Source of the DNA: S012-113 sp965368405 | Lineage (GTDB): Bacteria > Bacteroidota > Bacteroidia > Cytophagales > Cyclobacteriaceae | Length of the DNA: 18,495 nucleotides | Direction of reading: 5' to 3' | Assembly: GCA_965368405.1 (NCBI GenBank) | Contig: CBDUMS010000077.1 | Coordinates: forward strand, 1 to 18,495 | Shown here: positions 1-7,280 of the stretch, piece after piece | Numbering within the stretch: position 1 is the first letter of the stretch | Layout: each line of letters starts with the position of its first letter | Made by a program: the position numbers and the translations under genes | The notes under the pieces: model-generated | Told to the model about the DNA's origin: nothing | What the model saw: the letters and a program-made list of their open reading frames with translations, nothing else | Databases searched by the model: none

Positions 1-1004
1 TAATCGGCATGCAAGGTTAAAATGGCCAGTTTAAGTCGAAGTCCTAAAGTAGATCGGAACCCGCCAGAACCACTCTGTTCTAAATTGATCGGATCAGTTA
101 AAATACGATCTTCAGGTGGAATTGGTGCCGTTGGATAAGGATCGTAAGAACCCTCTAACCTGAAATTTGTCTTAAAATTATCGAACCCGATACCGGCATA
201 GGCTGTAAGAACAGAAAGCTTTGCTGACGCTAATAACTGATAGGTAAAGGTATTTACATCAAAAGATGTGCTCTGATCTGACCCGGCAATATTGCCCTCA
301 GGTATTGTATACTGAGCTTTTATTGTTGTGTATCCGACGAAAGCCGAGATATCTATCGGGATATTTTCAAATGCTGGAATCCATTGTGAAATACTGTGCA
401 TTCCACCAATTCCAAAATATTTAAAGCTAAAGTCATCGTTACTAATTGTTGGCAACCATCTAACTTTTACCTCGGTGCCTTTGAATAAACCCAAGCCTAC
501 TTGCACAATTGGCGAAGGTACGGCTACCTGCTGGAATGAATATGGGCGAAGGTCATCCCCTATTCCATCCGGAGCATTGTATTGTCCTAAAACTGTTTCG
601 CCTGGTGGTAAGGAAGGGTTTATGTCCTGATTATTGACGTAGTTCTCTAATACTGTCGTTGAATTATTGCCCATTAAGGTTGGCAAGGTGGTTGGGCCTG
701 ATGCGATGCGCGTATTGCTATAATCCGATGGCACAAATTCAAAACTTTGGTCTGCTACCGGTACGATAGCTGCGTTCAACGAAAGGGTCAAATCGAAGCC
801 AAAAGACTTATGCGGCTTGGCTGTATTGTACCAGCCGTTATTAAAGCCATAGCCCATTCCCTTCATAAAGGGGGTCATGTAATTATTGAACAAAACATTC
901 GCATCGGCCGTGCCGCCACGAATAAAATCTTCGAAACCTTGCCCTTTTACAGATGCAAACGACAAAAAACAGGCTGCTACCAGTAGTATTCTAGGATATT
1001 TCAT
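1..1004 (-). CDS. DUF6588 family secreted/outer-membrane protein (3' end outside window)
   Basis: An uninterrupted reading frame of 334 codons runs leftward from an ATG at 1002-1004 and leaves the window without a stop, so the protein is C-terminally incomplete here. The first 20 or so residues (MKYPRILLVAACFLSFAS...) are a clear Sec signal peptide. The mature N-terminus has the pattern GFEDFIRGG..DAN.L...YM.PF..GMGYGFNNGWYNTAKPHK..GFD, which I recognise from DUF6588, a Bacteroidota family of about 330-350 residues with predicted outer-membrane beta-barrel character. The rest alternates aromatic and polar residues as in beta-strands, including VQVGLGLFKGTEVKVRW and FKYFGIGGMHS. The biochemical function is unknown. 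It diverges from the perR-like gene across a 146 bp spacer, so it could share control with it. The gene is certain; the family name is recalled from sequence pattern only. Confidence 0.8.
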   Translation of the reverse strand, partial: MKYPRILLVAACFLSFASVKGQGFEDFIRGGTADANVLFNNYMTPFMKGMGYGFNNGWYNTAKPHKSFGFDLTLSLNAAIVPVADQSFEFVPSDYSNTRIASGPTTLPTLMGNNSTTVLENYVNNQDINPSLPPGETVLGQYNAPDGIGDDLRPYSFQQVAVPSPIVQVGLGLFKGTEVKVRWLPTISNDDFSFKYFGIGGMHSISQWIPAFENIPIDISAFVGYTTIKAQYTIPEGNIAGSDQSTSFDVNTFTYQLLASAKLSVLTAYAGIGFDNFKTNFRLEGSYDPYPTAPIPPEDRILTDPINLEQSGSGGFRSTLGLRLKLAILTLHAD

Positions 1005-1034
1005 GTGTTGTGTTAGTTTAAAGTACCAATTTAC

Positions 1035-1067
1035 TAAAAATACGTCTTAGACCAGTTTTGTAACCAA
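1035..1067 (-). promoter_or_regulatory. Candidate Bacteroidota-type promoter for the DUF6588 gene
   Basis: Read on the minus strand, a TTG (complement of 1065-1067) is followed after 22 bases by TATTTTTA (complement of 1035-1042). The latter matches the Bacteroidota -7 consensus TAnnTTTG at five of six defined positions. It lies about 30 bases upstream of the ATG. AT-rich sequence produces such matches by chance, so this is tentative. Confidence 0.35.
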
Positions 1068-1107
1068 ATAATTGAATAAAATATTTTTTTATTCCCCCTT
1101 TCATCCC

Positions 1108-1115
1108 TAATTTTG
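1108..1115 (+). promoter_or_regulatory. Candidate -7 element of the perR-peroxiredoxin promoter
   Basis: TAATTTTG matches the Bacteroidota -7 consensus TAnnTTTG at all defined positions. It sits 35 bases before the perR-like ATG, and transcription would be expected to start near 1120. No clear -33 TTG is present at the usual spacing; the sequence there is a T-run around 1083-1090. The expected start site falls inside the Fur/PerR box at 1119-1133. Confidence 0.45.
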
Positions 1116-1118
1116 AAA

Positions 1119-1133
1119 TGATAATAATTATTA
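1119..1133. promoter_or_regulatory. Fur/PerR-type operator (7-1-7 box)
   Basis: TGATAATAATTATTA matches the classical 7-1-7 Fur-family box TGATAATnATTATCA at 13 of 14 defined positions, and the PerR box TTATAATnATTATAA at 12 of 14. A perfect 14-base palindrome lies at 1121-1134. The site is 18 bases before the start of a Fur-family regulator gene and overlaps the expected transcription start, so autorepression is the natural reading. The region is AT-rich, but a 13/14 match at this location is unlikely to be accidental. Confidence 0.7.
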
Positions 1134-1150
1134 TTTAGTAAAAATTATCA

Positions 1151-1582
1151 ATGACACTCAGGGATAGGTTAAAATCAGTAAATTTAAAGGCTACGCATCA
1201 ACGCATGACGGTTTTAGCCGCCATGGACGACTGCAAGACGCACCCTAATCCGGAGCAGATCTATGATCGAATTCGCCCACAGAACCCCACTATTTCGTTA
1301 GCTACCGTTTATAATACCTTGGATAGCTTTGCGCAAGCAGGATTAATTAGCAAGGTAGCCTCGCTAGGAGGAAACTTGCGATATGATTCCAATATGGGAG
1401 CACACGGCCATATATACTGTCATAATACCGATGAAATTATCGACTATTATGATGAAAGCCTTAACGCACTAATTATCGATTTCTTCAAAAAGAAAAAGAT
1501 AGGCAACCTGAAAATTAAGAATATCACCCTAAATATTAATGGGGATAAACTTGATGCCGATAAAGAAGTAACAATTAAATAA
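1151..1582 (+). CDS. perR: PerR-like Fur-family metalloregulator
   Basis: A 143-residue transcriptional repressor of the Fur family. The N-terminal winged helix covers about residues 1-75 (HQRMTVLAAM..., then TISLATVYNTLDSFAQAGLI, the recognition helix). The regulatory metal ligands align in spacing with those of Bacillus PerR (H37, D85, H91, H93, D104): here H31, D79, H85, H87 and D98, all offset by six. D98 is the Asp typical of peroxide-sensing PerR rather than the Glu of iron-sensing Fur. The two CxxC pairs that bind structural zinc in most Fur proteins are absent: the position after HIY has CHNT, and the C-terminus has no cysteine. The C-terminal dimerisation domain is short and Lys-rich (KKKKIGNLKIKNI). 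The gene lies 21 bases upstream of a peroxiredoxin gene in the same orientation, supporting peroxide-responsive derepression. The alternative is a divergent Fur. The perR symbol is inferred. Confidence 0.85.
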   Translation: MTLRDRLKSVNLKATHQRMTVLAAMDDCKTHPNPEQIYDRIRPQNPTISLATVYNTLDSFAQAGLISKVASLGGNLRYDSNMGAHGHIYCHNTDEIIDYYDESLNALIIDFFKKKKIGNLKIKNITLNINGDKLDADKEVTIK

Positions 1583-1603
1583 ATAATAAAACAAAATTCA
1601 ATT

Positions 1604-2233
1604 ATGTCACTTGTAGGAAAAAAAGCTCCAATTTTTGATGCACCCGCCATTCTTAATGGTTATGACAATGTAGACTCTTTTTCATTAGAGCAGTTTATTG
1701 GTAAGCAAGAAGTTATTTTCTTCTTCTATCCAAAAGACTTCACTTATGTATGTCCCACCGAAATTTTAGCCTTCCAGGAAAAACTGGCAGAGTTCGAAAA
1801 GCGTGGTGTTGCAGTGGTAGGTTGCTCTACTGATACCCCAGAAGTTCATCTTGCCTGGTTAAATACGCCCAAGAATCAAGGCGGAATCGAAGGCGTTAAA
1901 TATCCATTGGTTGCCGATGTAGCTAAAACTGTTGCATATAATTTTGGTGTTCTTTTTGGAGATTGGGATTATAATGAAAACAATGAGTTAGTCTACGATG
2001 GAGCGGGTGTTGCTTTTAGAGGCACCTTCTTTATCGATAAAGAAGGTATTGTTCGTCATGAAACCATCAATGATCTTCCACTTGGAAGAAATATTGACGA
2101 AATGATTCGTATTGTAGATGCATGGCATCATGTTGTTGAGCATGGTGAAGTTTGTCCTGCAAACTGGGAAGAAGGAAAAGACGCAATGAAAGCTGACCGC
2201 GATGGTGTAGCTGATTATCTAGCATCACACTAA
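1604..2233 (+). CDS. Typical 2-Cys peroxiredoxin (AhpC/Prx1 family)
   Basis: A 209-residue cytoplasmic thiol peroxidase that reduces H2O2 and organic hydroperoxides. The active-site motif FYPKDFTYVCPTE puts the peroxidatic cysteine at C50, with the expected Pro and Thr around it. The resolving cysteine is C184 in HGEVCPANW near the C-terminus, as in typical 2-Cys enzymes. The region FRGTFFIDKEGIVRH..NDLPLGRNIDE..R is the conserved Prx1/AhpC core. The reductant (AhpF, or thioredoxin and its reductase) is not encoded nearby. It follows the PerR-like gene by 21 bases and ends just before a strong terminator, so the two form a peroxide-defence operon, presumably induced when PerR is oxidised. There is no Shine-Dalgarno sequence, only an A-rich leader, as is usual in Bacteroidota. 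No unusual residues were seen. Confidence 0.95.
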   Translation: MSLVGKKAPIFDAPAILNGYDNVDSFSLEQFIGKQEVIFFFYPKDFTYVCPTEILAFQEKLAEFEKRGVAVVGCSTDTPEVHLAWLNTPKNQGGIEGVKYPLVADVAKTVAYNFGVLFGDWDYNENNELVYDGAGVAFRGTFFIDKEGIVRHETINDLPLGRNIDEMIRIVDAWHHVVEHGEVCPANWEEGKDAMKADRDGVADYLASH

Positions 2234-2260
2234 ATCCTATTTTGTTATTTCAAGATTTAG

Positions 2261-2293
2261 AGAGCCCTCAGTTATGAGGGCTCTTTTATTTTT
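2261..2293 (+). terminator. Rho-independent terminator after the peroxiredoxin gene
   Basis: A perfect 10-bp stem, AGAGCCCTCA (2261-2270) paired with TGAGGGCTCT (2275-2284), closes a GTTA loop. It is followed by a T-rich tail (TTTATTTTTG). It lies 28 bases after the peroxiredoxin stop and 15 bases before the next gene, so it separates the perR operon from waaA-rsgA. Confidence 0.9.
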
Positions 2294-2308
2294 GATTAAA
2301 CTTGCTCT

Positions 2309-3541
2309 ATGCAAGCATTGCTGTATTCATTTGGACTAAACATCATGGAGTTGCTGGCCAGGATTGTAGCCATCAACAACCCCAAGGTTCGCGCCTTTGT
2401 TAAAGGAAGAAGAAGTGCGTTTTCGATTTTAAGCGAGCAGCTCAATAACAATACCGAACCCATTATCTGGGTACATTGTTCATCGATTGGTGAATTTGAG
2501 CAAGGCAGACCCGTAATTGAGGCCTTCAAAAAAATCCATCCTGAATATAAAGTCTTGGTAAGTTTTTACTCACCATCGGGGTATAATGCGGTTCAAAAAG
2601 ATTCTGTTATTGATTTTAAAACTTACCTGCCAGTCGATTCCCGAGCAAACGCCGAGGCGATAATTCGGTTGGCTAACCCCAAATTAGCCATTTTCGTGAA
2701 ATATGAATTCTGGCATTATTACATCCAGGTACTTAAGGAGAATAAAATACCTGTCTTTTCTGTTTCGGCAATTTTTAGGAAGGAACAAATCTATTTTAGA
2801 TGGTACGGCGGATTTTTTAGGAAAATTCTTAAAAACATCAACGCCTTTTTTGTTCAAGATGAGCTCTCGGCCCAATTACTAAACTCCCTGGCGTTGCCCA
2901 GCGAAATAACCGGCGATACGCGAGTAGATCGGGTTATTCAAATCAAAGAATCGGCTGTTGAATTGCCAGCGATAGAGGAGTTCACAAAAGGTTATACCGC
3001 AATTGCTATAGGAAGCATGAGAAAGGAAGATATACCGCTGGTCACGGGCCTCATCGCTGCCTATCCAAACTACAAATTCATCGTCGCTCCTCATGAAATT
3101 ATCGAGGAGATGATGACTCCATTAGAAGGTAAGTTCAATTGCATCAGGCACTCGCAGCTTACATCAGAGAACTCCATGGCCCAGGTGCTACTCATTGACA
3201 ATATCGGGATGCTGTCGCGACTGTATCGCTATGCCCAGTTTGCCTATGTGGGCGGTGGTTTCAGCGATGGACTTCATAATATACTTGAGCCTGCCGTATA
3301 TGAAATACCAGTGCTTTTTGGCAATAAAGAGTATAACCGATTTAAAGAAGCGCACGATCTAATAGGCATTAAAGCAGGATTTGCCATAGGAAACCTTGAT
3401 GAAGTAGTGTCTATTTTAAACAATTTCATTGAAGATGACGATGCCTTAATTCAGACTCGCAATGCTTTAAAAGATTATTTATACCTTAATCGTGGTGCTT
3501 CCGAAAAAATTATCAATGTGATTGATAGATTTGTACAATGA
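2309..3541 (+). CDS. waaA: 3-deoxy-D-manno-octulosonic acid (Kdo) transferase
   Basis: A 410-residue GT30-family glycosyltransferase that moves Kdo from CMP-Kdo to the lipid A precursor on the cytoplasmic face of the inner membrane, an early step of LPS core assembly. The hydrophobic N-terminus (MQALLYSFGLNIMELLARIVA) is the usual membrane-associating segment and supports the ATG at 2309. The motif IWVHCSSIGEFEQGRPVIE holds the conserved acidic residue (E62) expected to act as catalytic base. The C-terminal Rossmann domain has FAYVGGGFSDGLHNILEPA and PVLFG, matching the GGG...GHNxLEPA nucleotide-sugar site. Length is normal for the family. It follows the terminator at 2261-2293 closely (15 bases), so its promoter either lies within the upstream region or read-through occurs. 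The stop overlaps the rsgA start (ATGA at 3538-3541), indicating translational coupling. The alternative symbol is kdtA. Confidence 0.95.
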   Translation: MQALLYSFGLNIMELLARIVAINNPKVRAFVKGRRSAFSILSEQLNNNTEPIIWVHCSSIGEFEQGRPVIEAFKKIHPEYKVLVSFYSPSGYNAVQKDSVIDFKTYLPVDSRANAEAIIRLANPKLAIFVKYEFWHYYIQVLKENKIPVFSVSAIFRKEQIYFRWYGGFFRKILKNINAFFVQDELSAQLLNSLALPSEITGDTRVDRVIQIKESAVELPAIEEFTKGYTAIAIGSMRKEDIPLVTGLIAAYPNYKFIVAPHEIIEEMMTPLEGKFNCIRHSQLTSENSMAQVLLIDNIGMLSRLYRYAQFAYVGGGFSDGLHNILEPAVYEIPVLFGNKEYNRFKEAHDLIGIKAGFAIGNLDEVVSILNNFIEDDDALIQTRNALKDYLYLNRGASEKIINVIDRFVQ

Positions 3542-4473
3542 GCAATAGAACAACGGGTATAGTATTTAAATCAACCGGTTCTTGGTATAATGTACAATTA
3601 AGCGACGGCTCATTTCTGGAATGTCGCATTCGTGGAAAATTTAAGCTGGCAAAGGCCAAAACAACAAACCCCGTTGCAGTTGGCGACAAGGTAGTAATTG
3701 TACCTGACGAACAACATGCCGGTACCGCGGTAATAACCGAGATTTTACCCCGAACCAATATGGTGATCCGGAAGTCGGTTCACAAAACAGAACATGGTCA
3801 TTTGTTGGCCGCTAATATCGACCAGGCTATTCTTATGGTTACCATTAGCCACCCAAAGACCTCTTTAGGTTTTATCGATCGGTTTTTGGTTTCTACTGAA
3901 GCATACCGGATCCCATCCTTTATCATTATAAATAAAATCGATTTACATTCTGAGGCCGACAATAAGATTATGCAAGAACTCATTGCCACTTATGAAGCCA
4001 TTGGGGTGCGTTGTTTTTCAGCCTCGGCGCTAAACGAAACTGGACTGAAGGCAATAGAAGACATCTTAAAAGATAAACTAAGCTTGCTGGCAGGTCATTC
4101 AGGAACCGGGAAATCCACCTTTCTTAATACCCTTCATCCCGAGTTTAATCAGCAGGTTCAAGAGGTTTCGAACGCTGTAAATAAAGGCGTGCATACCACA
4201 ACATTTGCCGAAATGTTTAAGTTACCGAATGATGGCTATCTAATTGACACACCCGGTATAAAAGAGCTCGGCCTAATTGATATTGGTGACCATGAACTAT
4301 CGGATTACTTCCCGGAAATGCGTGCTTTGATTGGTGAATGTCGTTTTCATAATTGCAATCATGATCATGAACCCAATTGTGCCGTTCGCAGTGCCGTTGA
4401 AGAGGGCGCCATAGCACTAAGCCGCTATAGAAGCTATCTGAGCATGCTCGATAATGTAGATACCCGTAGATGA
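3538..4473 (+). CDS. rsgA: Ribosome small subunit-dependent GTPase A
   Basis: A 311-residue circularly permuted GTPase that binds the 30S subunit late in assembly and tests decoding-centre maturity. The N-terminal OB-fold covers about residues 1-75. The GTPase motifs come in the permuted order characteristic of YjeQ/RsgA: G4 NKID at 132-135, G5 SASAL near 158, G1 GHSGTGKST at 186-194 and G3 DTPG at 237-240. The C-terminal zinc site is C268, C273, H275 and C281 (CRFHNCNHDHEPNC). All key residues are present and the length is normal. The start overlaps the waaA stop by ATGA, so the two are co-translated; no functional link between LPS core and 30S maturation is known to me, and the pairing is probably just gene order. 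It converges with the TolC-type gene, whose stop is at 4511. Confidence 0.97.
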   Translation: MSNRTTGIVFKSTGSWYNVQLSDGSFLECRIRGKFKLAKAKTTNPVAVGDKVVIVPDEQHAGTAVITEILPRTNMVIRKSVHKTEHGHLLAANIDQAILMVTISHPKTSLGFIDRFLVSTEAYRIPSFIIINKIDLHSEADNKIMQELIATYEAIGVRCFSASALNETGLKAIEDILKDKLSLLAGHSGTGKSTFLNTLHPEFNQQVQEVSNAVNKGVHTTTFAEMFKLPNDGYLIDTPGIKELGLIDIGDHELSDYFPEMRALIGECRFHNCNHDHEPNCAVRSAVEEGAIALSRYRSYLSMLDNVDTRR

Positions 4474-4494
4474 TATAGGGGTTCTAATTTGATG

Positions 4495-4514
4495 GTAAGC
4501 TATTGTAGCTTTAC
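4495..4514. terminator. Weak hairpin between convergent rsgA and the TolC-type gene
   Basis: GTAAGCTA and TAGCTTTAC can pair around a TTG loop as an 8-bp stem with one bulged T. It sits in the 37-base convergent gap and runs into the TolC-type stop codon. Neither strand has a proper T-tract after it, so function as a bidirectional terminator is only a possibility. Confidence 0.3.
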
Positions 4515-5926
4515 AACGCTGGCTGAAAATTACCCGTAGCCTGATAAAACTTCGCTTTCGATTGCTTGAATTTACTGATAAGTTCTACAAGTTTAATCTC
4601 GGCCGTTACCAAAGCGTTTTCTCGACTATTCACAAGAAATATCGAGCTTTCTCCACCTCTAAACTTCGTTTTCTCGCCTTCGAGCAGTGCCAGGTAATTC
4701 GTAACAGCACGCCTGTATATTTCTATCTGGTCTAAAATTGTAATCATCTCGAGATAGAGGGCATTAACCTTATTATTGATTTGAAGCGCTTTATCCTGAA
4801 ATTGTAAATCGACCTGATCCATCTTAATCTTTGTCATGGCCAAATCGCCTCTTTCTTTTCTAAGAAAAATAGGCATACTAAATTCAAAACCCCATTTATA
4901 ATCGCTCGTAGAAAAGTTAGAAATCACCTCTCCGTTTACGGGAGCAGACAAGAAATTATAGTTGACATTTAACTTTGGCTTAAGTTTTTCCGCTTTCATC
5001 CGGCGATCGATATCAAGAATATCAATTTTGTTTTCGTAAAGCCTCAGTTCTGGGTGATTGATTAGGAGATTCTCTAAAAGCAATTCTACCTCCCCTCTTT
5101 GCATAGGTAAATCGGTAATAACAGTTTCCTGCTTATTGGGGACGGCACTTGGCGTGAGCTCCAAGGGCTGCTGCTCTTCACTCCATAGAAAGTTACTGAG
5201 TTCGGCGCGCGATTTTTGCATCATATTATAGGCGTCGAACTTACCCACCTCACGGTTTTGAACCAGAATATATGCCTCCAGGGTATCAATTGCGGGAATA
5301 TTACCTTGCTGAAAATTCTGCTTTATCCCACGAAAACGAGTTTCCGCGAGCACATAGGCTTCTTCGGTAATAATATGAGTTTCATAGGCCTGAAACCACT
5401 GCCAATAGGCCACTGAGGCATCCAGCATTAATTGGTTAAGAAATACTTGTCGTTCGAATTCTGTGGATTCTAACTGCACCTGTGCCTGACGTAAATTCTT
5501 CCTGCGCTCGTCGATTAGCAAACCATTTCCTAAGGGCACCGCTACACCTGCATATACCAGACCGCTAGAGGGCATCTCATTCTGCGGGTTTAGAAAGTCT
5601 CCCTGATTTTGCTCAAACCCAGCTCTAAAATTTGCTGCAATCCGCGATGGAATAGAAATCTCATTCTTATTAACCTGATAGTAGTTCTTGTCATCGAACT
5701 TCTTTTGCTCATAATCGAGCTTTACAATAGGGTCGAATCCTCCCTTGCTCGATTTAAGGTTCTGCTCGCCAGATTCTACCACCAGATTAGCCTGCTGGCT
5801 AACCGGGTGATTCTTTATAACCAGTTTTATAAACTCATTATAATTTAATTCCTGAGGGCTCGCAACTTCTTGCCCTAAAGCAACCGTGCTTACGAAGAAA
5901 ATGATTATGGTTAGGTAGTTTCTCAT
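4511..5926 (-). CDS. TolC-family outer-membrane efflux channel
   Basis: A 471-residue outer-membrane factor, the exit duct of the exporter encoded by this operon. A signal peptide is visible (MRNYLTIIIFFVSTVALGQ). Two tandem outer-membrane-efflux repeats follow, each with long amphipathic helices: the first around residues 25-250 (NEFIKLVIKNHPVSQQANLVVESGEQ..., LRQAQVQLESTEFERQ...), the second from about 285 (LLLENLLINHPELRLYENKIDILDIDRR...) to the end. The motif NHPxLxxxxxxxxxA is typical of TolC/CusC-type proteins. The start codon overlaps the adaptor's stop by ATGA (5923-5926). It is the last gene of the tetR-ABC-HlyD-TolC operon. Substrate cannot be read from sequence. TolC family confidence is high; no close named homologue is claimed. 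Confidence 0.93.
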   Translation of the reverse strand: MRNYLTIIIFFVSTVALGQEVASPQELNYNEFIKLVIKNHPVSQQANLVVESGEQNLKSSKGGFDPIVKLDYEQKKFDDKNYYQVNKNEISIPSRIAANFRAGFEQNQGDFLNPQNEMPSSGLVYAGVAVPLGNGLLIDERRKNLRQAQVQLESTEFERQVFLNQLMLDASVAYWQWFQAYETHIITEEAYVLAETRFRGIKQNFQQGNIPAIDTLEAYILVQNREVGKFDAYNMMQKSRAELSNFLWSEEQQPLELTPSAVPNKQETVITDLPMQRGEVELLLENLLINHPELRLYENKIDILDIDRRMKAEKLKPKLNVNYNFLSAPVNGEVISNFSTSDYKWGFEFSMPIFLRKERGDLAMTKIKMDQVDLQFQDKALQINNKVNALYLEMITILDQIEIYRRAVTNYLALLEGEKTKFRGGESSIFLVNSRENALVTAEIKLVELISKFKQSKAKFYQATGNFQPAL

Positions 5927-7278
5927 TTCTCAGTGTTTGTTCTCGACATACTTTTATCTCCCACGTAGTAGTCCGCTGGGAAACCATTTATGTTTCGCCA
6001 TAATTCATACCAAATCGGCACATCGTTAAGCAAGGCAAAACCTTCGGCCCCGGAGCCGATTCGTATTGCTTCGGGCCAAGGCTCGTCGTTTTCGTCTGGC
6101 GATATCAAGATGCGAAACTTACCATCTTTGCTGGTGAAGTTATCGATGGCAACTATTTTGCCGCCAAAGGTTCCGTACGAGACATTCGGCCAACCTGAAA
6201 AGACTATGGCCGGCCATCCATCGAACATAAATCGTACCTTCTGACCTTTAAGCATTAATGGCAAATCCATTGGCTTTACATACATCTCTACTGCCAAATC
6301 GTATTCTGATGGCATAATACTTACGATGGACGCTCCTTCCTTAATCGTTTCGCCAAGGCCAACTTGAATAGCCTGAGTAATGTAGCCGTTCTGTGGTGCA
6401 AGGATATAGTACATATCTGTTCGCACGCTATAGTTCATATACTGACCTTCAAGCTTGGTGATTTCTACATTCGTATTGTATGAATTCGATAAAGCAGAAT
6501 ATCGTTCTGAATTAGATTTCGCCAACTTATCACGATAATCGTTCAGTATCGCCTCTAGCTCAATTTTAGCGTTTATTAGCTTGTTTCTACTGCTTAATAG
6601 CTTGCTTTCATAGCCAATCAAATCCGAGGTAGTCTCCTGCAGCTTAAGGGTTCGCGACTCATACTCTGTAAGTGATTGTAATCCCTGCTCGTAGAGATCT
6701 TTGCTTCGCTTTAATTGTGCTTCCTGAATTTCATATTTCCGCTGTGCAACGATATATGCAATACTATCTGCCGTAATTTGAAGCTCAGCCTGGCGAATAG
6801 TATTATTGGCCTGCTCGGTTTTGAGACGCTGCATGGTTTGCAAGGCACTCAACTGACTGCCTAATGCTTTAACCTTTTCGTCGTACGATTTCTGCGTGAG
6901 TTCCTTCGCCTCTATTTGCTGGGTGGTTCTTGCCAGCAGCTTAGGATCCAGATAATCGTCTTTAATTTCAGAAATAAAGAGAATTGTATCGCCTTTGGCT
7001 ACATAGTCTCCTTCCTGAACATACCATCTCTCAATTCTACCCGGAATAATGGAGTGCACCGTCTGCGGACGCTGGTCTGGCTTAAGCGTGGTTAAGTAGC
7101 CACGCGCTCGAATATTTTGCGTCCAGGGTAAGAACATTATTAGAAATGCTAAACCTAATAAGCTACCAAGAATTATAGCCATAACTCGGTTTGGTCGAGC
7201 ACTTACCACACTACCAAAAGCTTTGTACTTGGTAGTATCTATTCGGTCTGATATACTATTTTTCGATAAATTTAACAT
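5923..7278 (-). CDS. HlyD-family membrane fusion (adaptor) protein
   Basis: A 451-residue periplasmic adaptor that bridges the inner-membrane ABC transporter and the TolC-type channel. A short cytoplasmic N-terminus is followed by one membrane span at about residues 32-50 (VMAIILGSLLGLAFLIMFL). The first biotinyl-lipoyl half is at about 72-104 (VHSIIPGRIERWYVQEGDYV..GDTIL). A long helical hairpin of heptad-like sequence fills about 115-285. The second lipoyl half follows (ILAPQNGYITQAIQVGLGETI), then a beta-barrel domain. The C-terminal part is richer in aromatic residues than usual (DGWPAIVFSGWPNVSYGTFGG). It starts 2 bases after the ABC gene's stop and overlaps the TolC-type gene by ATGA. 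The family is HlyD/EmrA-like; the arrangement with a TM ABC protein suggests a type I secretion-like exporter, or a tripartite drug or lipid exporter. Confidence 0.92.
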   Translation of the reverse strand: MLNLSKNSISDRIDTTKYKAFGSVVSARPNRVMAIILGSLLGLAFLIMFLPWTQNIRARGYLTTLKPDQRPQTVHSIIPGRIERWYVQEGDYVAKGDTILFISEIKDDYLDPKLLARTTQQIEAKELTQKSYDEKVKALGSQLSALQTMQRLKTEQANNTIRQAELQITADSIAYIVAQRKYEIQEAQLKRSKDLYEQGLQSLTEYESRTLKLQETTSDLIGYESKLLSSRNKLINAKIELEAILNDYRDKLAKSNSERYSALSNSYNTNVEITKLEGQYMNYSVRTDMYYILAPQNGYITQAIQVGLGETIKEGASIVSIMPSEYDLAVEMYVKPMDLPLMLKGQKVRFMFDGWPAIVFSGWPNVSYGTFGGKIVAIDNFTSKDGKFRILISPDENDEPWPEAIRIGSGAEGFALLNDVPIWYELWRNINGFPADYYVGDKSMSRTNTEK

Positions 7279-7280
7279 GG

